This document shows positions 55,621-64,000 of a stretch of 64,000 nucleotides of DNA, piece after piece. The stretch comes from Cycas panzhihuaensis (lineage: Eukaryota > Cycadophyta). Numbering within the stretch: position 1 is the stretch's first letter; each line of letters opens with the position of its first letter. Made by a program: the position numbers and the translations under genes. Under the pieces are notes generated by a model, which saw only the letters and a list, made by a program, of their open reading frames with translations, was not told the DNA's origin and ran no database searches. The stretch is taken from assembly GCA_023213395.1 (NCBI GenBank), contig CM041465.1, positions 156,371,741-156,435,740 of the forward strand. Direction: 5' to 3'.

Positions 55621-56178
55621 TGGAAGGTTGCCTGGAGAATATTGAGATATTTGCGAGGAACAATAGAATTGAAATTAATCTACTCAAGGAAAGAATTAGT
55701 AGAACTCATCGGGTATTGTGATTCAGATTGGGCAGATGATAAAGATCAAAGAAAATCAACTAGTGGCTATTGTTTCTTTCTAGGATCGGCCACAATCTCA
55801 TGGTGCAGCAAAAAACAATCAACTATCGCACTCTCTTCAACTAAAGCAAAATACAAGGTAGTAGTAACTACAACCTGTGAAGTAGTTTGGCTCAGGCAGC
55901 TCCTGATTGACCTAAATCAGCCTCAAAATAGAGCAACAACAGTATATTGTGACAATCAAAGTGCCATCAAGCTAACTAAAAATCCTATTCTCCATGCCAA
56001 AACCAAACACATTGAAGTCCACCATCATTTTATAAGGAAAAAAGTTCATAATAAAGAAATCAGACTAGAATATTGTCCCACTATAGAACAAATTGCAGAT
56101 CTATTGACCAAATCATTGGGAAAAGAAAAATTTCAGTCTTTGAGGGACAAGATAGGTTTGAAAGAGATAAAACATTAA
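55621..56178 (+). pseudogene. Copia-12 RNase H
   Basis: Open for 178 codons to the natural TAA at 56176-56178: GYCDSDWADDKDQRKSTSGY, WCSKKQSTIALSSTKAKYKV (the catalytic Glu of SSTEAEY is Lys here), VYCDNQSAIKLTKNPILHAK, HIEVHHHFIRKKV and the family tail ending in LLTKSLGKEKFQSL. Confidence 0.94.
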
Positions 56179-56185
56179 GAGAGGG

Positions 56186-56387
56186 TGTTAAGGGGTAATG
56201 TTTTATCAAAGAGTCCTTAATCATGTAATTAATACATGTAATCATGACATGTGTCATATTATTAGAGGTTGGTTATATACCAAGTTATAACGGTTACCAA
56301 CCCAATCATGTATTTAAGGAATTCATCCTCTCAATAAAGTTGTTGAGTTCTCTTATCAGCCTTCTGTCTCCTAATTTCAAGTTAACA
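56186..56387 (+). repeat. Copia-12 3' LTR (202 bp)
   Basis: TGTTAAGGGGTAATG to TTTCAAGTTAACA, three differences from the 5' LTR by eye. Confidence 0.96.
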
Positions 56388-58301
56388 GGTTCCAAACCCT
56401 TGGTGACAACCTTCGCTTTCTGAAGGTGATCCAAAGCTAAGTTTGGTCATTTTCTATAGTTTCTCACAATCTTTTGGTAATTTGCAGGCTGAAGATTGAT
56501 TCTCTCATTGGGTGCAACAGTGATATTTCACTAAAAACTGTGTTTTCTCTTAAATTTTTTGCATTAAAAGATTAATTTTTGTAGGATTATTGGCAAATCT
56601 CAGGAGTTTATTCATTTTTCAACTATGAATCGGTCTCTTACTTACTCCTCTTAGTTTGCAGTTGACATGCAAAGAAAATATCACTATTCTGGGCAAATTT
56701 TTCACTTGTAGGACAAATTTTTTAATGAAAATCACTTATTTCTCAAAAATTTGTCACTGGAGATCTATTCTGATGTTATCTGTAGGTTGTACTAGCCTTG
56801 AAGAAGATTTCTGAAGTTTGAAAGTGAGTTTTGAAACTCTATAGTGTACAACAACCACCCGAGTTTCCATAGGCCATGCACTCTTCTAATTCCATTTTTT
56901 CATTTGATCTCCTCTATTGCTTGTCTATTTCTCGTAAAAATTGAGAGGAATCTCTATATTATAGCTGCAACCCTACCTACAAAATCTTGTTTCAATCTGA
57001 TTAGTGTTCGTCGAGTTCTAATCAATCAAATCACTGCTTGCTCATGCCATCGCTATGTTTGGATTTTCGATAAAAATTTTATTTTTAAATTTTACCTTCT
57101 AAACTTTAGTTTATACAATATGGAATATACTATAGAATTCTATTTTTAATAAACTTTAATTTATAAAGTTTATTATTTTAAGTGATTTTTTATCATATTT
57201 AATCACTTTGAATTAAATTTCAGCCTCTTTTCTTATGTTTTAAGCTTATAAACACACAAAAAAAATTGTGAAAGTGGTTTTTTACTTTAAAAATGAGATT
57301 TTAATGATATTTTATACTTCAAAGTGAAAATTTCACATTGCAAGTGATTTTATAAGGCTCTTTGCAAGGTGACTTTAATGCCCTACTCATCAAAACGGGC
57401 TAAAATTCACTATTTTTTAATAAAATCACTTTTTGTTTTTAGGTCGGTTAGGACTATTTAAAGTCCTAACACATTGGTGGTGATTGTCTACTTGGCACAA
57501 AGTAATTGAATTTGGCATTAAATGGTTGTTTTTTCATTAAAACGAATATGCTTTAGCACTATATCAAGCAAGCTATTTTTCATTTTGGACACTTAGTACT
57601 TTTTCATGTTTTTTTAAGTGCTCTTGGAAATACTTCATGTGTTAAATCTTATGTACTCAATTGCTTCATTTTGAAGCTGTTTTTTTGAGATGTTGATCAA
57701 CATTGTAAGCAGCAGCATTGTAAGCAACATTATACACTTTAGTAAAATTTAGCTAAGTCAACTTAAACCTTTTAAAAAATTTACTTTAAAATCTTATGGA
57801 AGAGGCCAACCGATCAGTGCCTTTATAATCTCAAGCTTGGTGCATTCTCTAGGGGACCAACCAATCGTACGATCAGTGCATGACAATTGGGATTTCTTAG
57901 AGTAAAGGGGGCTCAAAAAGGGTAAAGGGGGCTCGAAAAGGGTGTTATTGGGGCTGAGAATCCCAAGGAAAGCACGGTACATCCATGCAGATCAACCTTA
58001 TCTAACCTTGTCCTAGATTTACCTTGGCCAATTGTTGGATCTACTTATAAAGATCAGGGTTGAACCAACTCCTAGTCTAGTCCTCCACCCCTCGTCACTC
58101 TTTTCAGTTGTTGGATCTTCTTGTAAGATCAGGGATGTTGGTGTGTTAGAAGGTGGAACTTAAGTGACTAAAGCTTTGAGTTTCTAATTCATCTACTACC
58201 TTCAAGACCTTTAATCGTATTGAATGCATGCACAATTAAATTAAATAGTCAAGATAACTATTAGGAATAGAAGAGACAAACTCAAAATCTGTCAATCATG
58301 A
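56388..58301 (+). other. Copia-11 long leader, right part
   Basis: About 1.9 kb between the Copia-12 insertion and gag, with no coding frame I recognise. It contains a 20-bp tandem duplication at 57901-57940 (two mismatches) and is otherwise AT-rich. Confidence 0.7.
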
Positions 58302-59140
58302 ATGAATTTTGGGGATTTGTTTCTGGAAAAAATCTCAAACGTATACTTGTTGAGTCCTACTGATGAGAATGTTGTTATTCAGCCTGATCTAATATTAGTT
58401 GCTGCTTGGGAAGCTAAGGATGAAATTGCCTTAGCATTTTTGCATATGATTATTGATGTAAAAGTGGGTCAAAATATTGCATATGCCAAACAATCAAAAG
58501 AAGTTTGGAATACTTTGTCTTCATTGTATGAAAGGCGAGATGAGGCTTGCATCATGATGATCAAAGCAAAGTTGTATTCTTTGAAATTTGTAAAGCCCAT
58601 GTTGGCATTTTTGTCTGTTATCAAAGAGATTTGTAATGAGTTAAATACTCTTGGAAAACCAACTTCTAGAAATGAACTTATAACTTCAACTTTGCATGCT
58701 TTGCCAAAAGAATATAATGAATTCATTTAATCAATTACTAGAGATGGCACTTTGTCTACTTTAACTTTCAATTAGCTTAAAAGTCTCCTTCAAGAAGAAC
58801 AAATTTACTTGAGACAAGAAGAACCATCAACTTTAGGAGCATTCACGGCCAAGTTTGAGGCCAAACAAAGTCCCAAACAATAACATCAATAGCAGTTTGG
58901 GAACATGAACATTCGTACATCTAAAGCCAATGTAATCTATCATTATTGTGACAAGGTGGGCCATATAGCTCCTAAATATAGAAAGAAGCAATAAGTTATG
59001 CAGTAGCCACGTCAGCAACAATTTCAATAGTAATAACAACAACAACCCCCTAGACCAAATCGAGGTGGTTATCGAGGAGGTCCAAGAGGACGGGGGGGCT
59101 TTAGAGGTGGCAATCAATGCCACACAATTCAATTTACAGA
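58302..59140 (+). pseudogene. Copia-11 gag with Gly/Arg-rich tail
   Basis: The open part is 58302-58730 (KEVWNTLSSLYERRDEACIM, MIKAKLYSLKFVKPM, CNELNTLGKPTSRNELITS), a copia gag of the UBN2 type. After stops come LKSLLQEEQIYLRQEE, a knuckle-like YHYCDKVGHIAPKYRKK (first Cys and last Cys replaced), a Gln-rich stretch and RPNRGGYRGGPRGRGGFRGG near 59055-59115. Confidence 0.88.
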
Positions 59141-59640
59141 TGAAGATAAGATGTTTTGTGTTTATCTAAATTCTGAAAGTGATAACACTTGGATTATTGA
59201 TTTAGGGGCATTTTGGCATATGACTAGTAATGAAAATTTACTTTATAATATAAAAGAAGGAAGAGGGCAATCTGTTACATTTGGTAACAATGAATCTGTT
59301 GAGATTTATGGTATAGGAAAAATTGCCTCATTTCATTCACCTAACAACCCTACTTCCACATTTCCCACTAGAGATGCCTACTTAATACCCTTAATAGAGA
59401 ATAGTCTCTTATCTGTTAGTCAGTCAAACAAACAACAGATGAGTATTTTATTTAATGGTGGGAAATGCACAATTAGTGACAAGAATGATCAAGTGATAGC
59501 CATCGGTCATGAGGACCATGGACTTTATAAATTGGATGCATCATACATAACACTTGATATTGCCTACTTTGTCACTCAATCTATGCCAAAAGATTAACTT
59601 TGGTATAATAGACTAGGCCACTTGAGCCTAGAAAATATTA
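59141..59640 (+). pseudogene. Copia-11 protease and pre-integrase
   Basis: Open at 59151-59597: WIIDLGAFWHMTSN is the active-site region (DSGAxxHMT with Ser replaced by Leu), then QSVTFGNNESVEIYGIG, LIENSLLSVSQ and a KLDASYITLD stretch. The zinc-domain start LWYNRLGHLSLENIKMIF follows a stop at 59595. Confidence 0.88.
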
Positions 59641-60560
59641 AGATGATATTCAATAAAAACATAGTGTATGGGCTTCCAAAGATATGGCATCCCTTGGAGG
59701 TGTTTTGTATTATGTCACCTTTATTGATGATTTTTCACATAAAGTTTGGGTATATTTCATCAAGCAAAAATTAGTGGCATTTGAAAAATTTAAGGAATTC
59801 AAACTAGAGGTGAAAAATAAATCTGGATACTTAATCAAAATCTTAAGATCAGATAATGGAAGTGAATTTACCTCAAAGGACTTTAATCATTTCTACAAAG
59901 ATCATGGAATCAAGCGAAAACTCACTACTCATATACTTTAGCAGAATGGAGTTTCTCAGCATATGAAAGAGACTTTGGCTGATAAAGTCAAATCAATGAT
60001 GCATGCAAAAAGGCTACCTCATTCCTATTGGGTGGAAGCATTCCATACAACAGCCTATATGGCAAATAGGAGTCCAACTTCACCAGTCACCGATACCACA
60101 TTAGACGAGGCTTGGTTTGGAAAAAGTCAACAGTTAGCCATTTGAGGACTTTTGGGTGTACTACTTATATGCACATTCCCTATCAGCAAAGAACCAAGTT
60201 AGATAAAAATAGTATTAAATGTATTTTTGTCGGTTACACTATTCACAACAAAACATATAGGATATATGATCCCAATGCCAAAAAATTGCATGTATCTAGA
60301 GATGTAATCTTTGTTAAAGATAATGAGGAGTTGGAATCTGTGTCCATCCAACCTCCTACTGAAAAAGGCAAGCAGATTGTTGAGGATTTTCTTCCCTCAT
60401 AATCCTCTACACCATGTACATCTTCTAGACCTATTGTTCTTTCATCTACTTCTGTTCCCACTACTTCAAATTTAGCTCCAGTTGATCTTGGCACTTCCTC
60501 TGTTGATCAGCCATTACAGCCAGAGGATATTGAGGTTCAAGTTACATCTATCGAAAAAGC
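59641..60560 (+). pseudogene. Copia-11 integrase and linker
   Basis: The core is open at 59684-59941: YVTFIDDFSHKVWVYFIKQK and KILRSDNGSEFTSKDFNHFY (second Asp). About 40 residues that normally join the zinc domain to the core, including the HTDxCGP block with the first Asp, are missing near 59680. TPYTPQQNG is replaced by broken text (QNGVSQHMKETLADKVKSMM). The C-terminal part is 59963-60402 (SYWVEAFHTTAYMANRSPTS, SHLRTFGCTTYMHIP). Confidence 0.88.
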
Positions 60561-62140
60561 TATCTAAATGGTATATAGAGATGGTGAAGGACAACCAAGT
60601 CATAGAAGGAAAACGTCTATCCAAGATGAGGCAACAAATAAATTATGCACTGGCTGAAGTACTTTGTGTTGATGAGCCTTCCACTTTTGAGAAGGCATAT
60701 AAAAGTGAAAAGTGAAAAGTTGGCATGGATGAAGAAATCCATTCTATTGAAAAGAATGGAACATAAAATTGCCTAAAAACAAACAAGCAATTAATTGTAA
60801 ATGGATTTATAAAACCAAATTCCACTTTAATGGTTCAATCGAGCGTCATAAGGCTCCACTTGTTGCAAAGGGTTTCAAACAAAAAAAAGACATTGATTAT
60901 GAGGAAACATTTGCACTAGTAGTAAACATGAATATCACCAGACTCATTTTGGCCTTAGCTACTAAATGAAAGTAGCCAATCTACTAGATGGATGTGAATA
61001 GTGCCTTTCTCAATGATGATCTTCAAGACGAGGTATATTTGGAGCAACCTCATGGTTACATTGTACAAGGCAAAGAGCATTTGGTTCGTTGCCTCAAGAA
61101 AGCTTTGTATGGCTTAAAAGAAGCCCCTAAAGCATGCTACTCTAAAATCAATGATTATTTTTTGAGACATGGATATCATCGATCCACATTAGATCCTAAC
61201 TTCTATATAAAAGTGAGGGAGGACCATGTAGTCTTTGTTGTCTTGTATGTTAATGACTTAGTGATCACTGAAAATGACACTAAGATGATAGAAATTCTCC
61301 AAGGTGATCTTCAGAGTTTTGAGATGACTGATCTTGAACTTCTCCATTATTTCTTAGGCTTGGAGATATGGTAATAGCCAGGTCATATCTTCATTTCCCA
61401 AGCAAAATATTCTTGGGACATTTTGTAGTGTTTCAAAATGGAGGACTGCAAACCATCACTTACACCTATGGAGAATGGCACTAAGTTAACACTCGATGAG
61501 AAAACAAAACTAACAAATTCCACTTTGTATTGGAAACTAGTTGGTAGCCTAATCTACCTCACCAATACTAGACCAAACATTTCATTTATTGTTGGGATTT
61601 GTTCGAGATACATGTCTCAGCCTAATCAAAAACATTGAAATGCAGCAAAGCATATACTGAGATACATCAAAGGCACATTGCAACATGGCCTTTAGTATAC
61701 CCATAATAAGAACTTCATCTGGGAGGGGTTCTCGGATTTTGATTGGGCAGGTTGCCAAGATAGTCGCAGATCGACTTTGGAATATTGTTTCACCCTTGGT
61801 TCAGGAGTCATTTCATGGAGTTGTAAGAAGCAACCTAATGTTACCTTGTTATCCATAGAAGCAGAGTACAAAGCTGCAATCAACGTAGCTTGTCAGGCTA
61901 TTTGGCTGAGGAGGATACTTGGAGAGCTTGGACTTAAGCAAGATCACTCCACTAGGCTATATTGTGGCAATCAAAGTGTGGTCAAGTTAACAAAGAATCC
62001 GGTTTTTCATGCATGGACCAAGAACATCGAGGGTCATCACTATTTTATCAGGAACCATGTTTAGAATGGTGAAATCAACCTCTTCTATAGGCCCACAGAT
62101 CAACATATATCTTTTTTAAAAAATCAGAGATGGTTTTGGT
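60561..62140 (+). pseudogene. Copia-11 reverse transcriptase and RNase H
   Basis: INYALAEVLCVDEPSTFEKA, INCKWIYKTKFHFNGSIERH, DIDYEETFALVVNMNITRLI, MDVNSAFLNDDLQDEVYLEQ (60988-61374) and LYVNDLVITENDTKM, where the catalytic YVDD has its first Asp changed to Asn. FEMTDLELLHYFLGLEIW follows, then SLIYLTNTRPNISFIVGICS (61438-61638). RNase H is at about 61740-62064: CFTLGSGVISWSCKKQPNVT, SIEAEYKAAINVACQAIWLR (catalytic Glu intact), CGNQSVVKLTKNPVFHA. The tail is broken before the polypurine tract. Confidence 0.9.
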
Positions 62141-62173
62141 ATTCAACTTAACATTGTAAACATTAAGGGGGGG

Positions 62174-62709
62174 TGTTAAACCTTTATGTTTACATGTTAA
62201 GTAATGTACTTTATAATGTTTCATTTTTGTACTTTATGTTATTGTGACTTATCACTTAAGTGATAAAGTGCACACCCACATTCTTTCTAATGACATAACA
62301 TTGTAACTTGAGGGGTAATGTACCCGTCATGCATCTTTGCTCACAGAAGAGCCCAAGGGGCACTTGTCCCTCCTACATCTGGCATACCTTGCATGTTTGA
62401 CGAGGTCAAACATGAGTCTCTCATCATAATCTATACATTGAGACTAATTCTAATATATGTAGATATGAGAGTTTGTAGTATTGTTATGCTGCTAGTTTTG
62501 CTAATCAAGTATTCTTTCTTATTTGGAGATTGGATCAATTCCTTCTCCTCCATATTGGTGTCCTCATGCTTGTGATCTTCATGATCATGCTTGCTCATAG
62601 TGCTCATTTCCATACTAGCTTTAATAGATGCTAATCATCTTCATTCTTAGGTAGATCTTTCCTCTCTTTTAGATCCTTAAGGCCTTAGGCTTAATGCCTA
62701 TTCTCAACA
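62174..62709 (+). repeat. Copia-11 3' LTR (536 bp)
   Basis: TGTTAAACCTTTATG to TATTCTCAACA with the polypurine tract directly upstream and TSD TGCTC directly downstream. Confidence 0.94.
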
Positions 62710-64000
62710 TGCTCAACCCAAGTTTTTATCACAGCCTCAGAAGAAAAGGGACTCACTCGATCCAAATTCCTTTCAAATCATAGAGGGGACTCACTAAACC
62801 CCTAGGGAATGGGAGCTCACTCAACCCAAACCCAAATGAACCAAACTATAAATTACTACCTTCAAAATATCCCAATGAGATTGACGCAATAATGAATACA
62901 CACATTTATGCCACTTACCAAATCAATCCCTTGCATGGGATGGAGATAAAATCCCGAGAGATTTCTTTGAGTGCAGATTTACCTGCTTTGTGAAACTAAT
63001 CCAAAGTATATTTATGTAGAACTTATCTCCTCTGTGAAACTGATCCAAAGTATATTTATGCAAAACTTATCTACTCTATGAAATTGAACCAAAGTATGTT
63101 TATGTAGGACTTATTTACTCTATAAAATTGATCCAAAGTATATTCATGTAGAATTTACTTAAGACAATTTTTGCAAAATCCCCACTGTAAGATAATTAAA
63201 AAGACTCCTCTACAAACTTAAGAGCTTACCTCTGCAACATTCCTACTAATAGCAGCTTAATGACCTAGTCTCAGTTAGCTCAATGACCCAATCTCAGTCA
63301 CTCAGGATATCAAATTACTCCTTGGCTTCTGATTTCCTCTATTTAAATCTTTTATTACCATTTCTATCACACTTTTAGCTTTCTTCCTGGAGAACAAAAT
63401 TACTTGGCAAGGAAAAAAGCTTGATGAAAAATGTAGTGCCTAGCTCAATGCTACTCTGCTCAAGGATGATGAAGCATAAAGACCAAAAGATGGGATCTCA
63501 ATAGCTAAGAAATAATGAATATTAGAATGATCCTTTTCTTCTTCCTTCTCTGACTATATCTATGCTCCCTACTGAATCAATTTACCCTCATTAAGGCCAT
63601 CAAGTTTGGGTGGGTGGCTTCATCCTGCGGTGGTTGCACCAAAGCCTACAATTATTATAGTCAAAGTAGCCATTCTACACCTACTTATCGAAGTAACAAT
63701 CCCACAATGTTTGTGTGAATGTTTTCATTCATCCCCCCCTTGGCTAGGCACACTAGTGCCTTTAATATGTACCTAACAAATTTGCTTTAGTATTAATCAT
63801 TTATCTGTCATAATGGCTTTGGGTGTCTATGTGAGTGCTTTCCAACTACACTGACATCTCCAAGATATATTGAATTTGTCCTCTATAGTGTGAGTTACAA
63901 TCCTTCCAATGTCTCCAAGATCTATGGAATTCGTTCTTTGTTGTGTGAGTTACAATCCTTCCTTGGAGGCTCAAAGATTGAGGTGCTTCCTTGCAATCCT
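62710..64000 (-). repeat. Gypsy-6 5' LTR, third part, running off the window
   Basis: It continues the Gypsy-6 LTR after Copia-11 and aligns with about 19420-20650 of the 3' LTR, including the 44-bp array (62972-63148) and the two-copy repeat (63857-63970). Roughly 900 bp of this LTR remain beyond the window, followed by the rest of Copia-5 if the reconstruction is right. Confidence 0.9.

Larger units (their letters stand above)
51329..56387 (+). mobile_element. Copia-12: youngest Ty1/copia element, nested in Copia-11
   Basis: LTRs of 202 bp at 51329-51530 and 56186-56387 differ at 3 positions, all C/T. Flanks are TGTTC (51324-51328) and GGTTC (56388-56392), a TSD with one change. The primer-binding site TGGTATTAGAGC is at 51531-51542 and the polypurine tract CATTAAGAGAGGG at 56173-56185. 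All domains are present in order, with some stops, two frameshifts and a protease deletion. It is the same family as Copia-2. Confidence 0.96.
50718..62709 (+). mobile_element. Copia-11: Ty1/copia element in the Gypsy-6 LTR, TSD TGCTC
   Basis: LTRs at 50718-51263 and 62174-62709, perfect TSD TGCTC (50713-50717 and 62710-62714), primer-binding site TGGTATCAGAGC at 51266-51277, polypurine tract ATTAAGGGGGGG at 62162-62173. Its leader is split at 51328/56388 by Copia-12. Gag to RNase H run from 58302 to about 62140. Stops and several small deletions inactivate it. Confidence 0.95.
18608..64000 (-). mobile_element. Gypsy-6: chromodomain Ty3/gypsy element hosting six nested insertions
   Basis: 3' LTR 18608-21561; internal parts 21562-21711, 27291-29359 and 35833-35866; 5' LTR parts 35867-36526, 50537-50717 and 62710-64000, continuing off the window. 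The interruptions are Copia-7, Copia-8, Gypsy-9 (with Copia-10) and Copia-11 (with Copia-12). The assignment rests on joined sequence across each insertion and on alignment of the three 5' LTR parts, in order, with the intact 3' LTR. Protease, RT and RNase H are deleted. Primer-binding site and polypurine tract are in the expected places. Confidence 0.9.

Overview
This window looks like intergenic or intronic DNA from a large, retrotransposon-rich plant genome. It is AT-rich with no bacterial-style gene packing. Almost everything legible is Ty1/copia or Ty3/gypsy LTR retrotransposon in several states of decay. The primer-binding sites are the plant type matching initiator tRNA-Met (TGGTATCAGAGC and close variants). 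One spliced fragment of a plant-type lipid kinase gene is present. A gymnosperm is plausible given the nesting depth, but the sequence alone does not prove it. None of the retroelement reading frames is intact, so all are annotated as pseudogenes. I number the elements 1-12 from left to right.

Left part (1-18607). Copia-1 (minus) enters from the left edge and ends in its 5' LTR at 2685. Unrecognised DNA follows to 4436. Copia-2 (4442-8653, minus) is bounded by a perfect 5-bp target-site duplication (TSD) TAACT and contains a rearranged piece of Gypsy-3 (6292-7303). From 8659 to about 13485 lies DNA without recognisable transposon proteins; it carries two adjoining minus-strand exons (11945-11982 and 11699-11842) of a sphingoid long-chain-base kinase-like gene with proper GT-AG splice sites. 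Gypsy-4 (about 13486-16440, minus) is the 3' half of a chromodomain gypsy element, interrupted by an opposite-strand solo LTR of its own family (15809-16271, TSD CATTG). Copia-5 (16441-18607, minus) is truncated on its left and cut on its right by the next element.

Right part (18608-64000) is one nested structure. Gypsy-6 (minus), a chromodomain element with a 2954-bp LTR, begins at 18608 and its 5' LTR runs off the right edge. Its body holds Copia-7 (21712-27290, minus) and Copia-8 (29360-35832, plus, TSD ATAAG). Its 5' LTR was hit twice: by Gypsy-9 (36527-50536, minus, TSD GTATC), which itself holds Copia-10 (42922-46579, minus), and by Copia-11 (50718-62709, plus, TSD TGCTC), which itself holds Copia-12 (51329-56387, plus). 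The order of insertion is therefore Copia-5, then Gypsy-6, then Gypsy-9 and Copia-11, then Copia-10 and Copia-12. Copia-12 is the youngest by LTR comparison (3 differences in 202 bp by eye).

The points most worth a second look are: the roughly 1.2-kb array in Gypsy-9 that repeats the 8-bp palindrome GTTGCAAC about every 20-22 bp and whose palindrome also recurs in that element's LTRs; an unidentified extra reading frame downstream of the Gypsy-9 integrase; the kinase exons surviving among the transposons; the missing 5' LTR of Copia-7; and the gag-integrase deletion fusion in Gypsy-6. I found no tRNA or rRNA gene, CRISPR array, origin or intact host gene.
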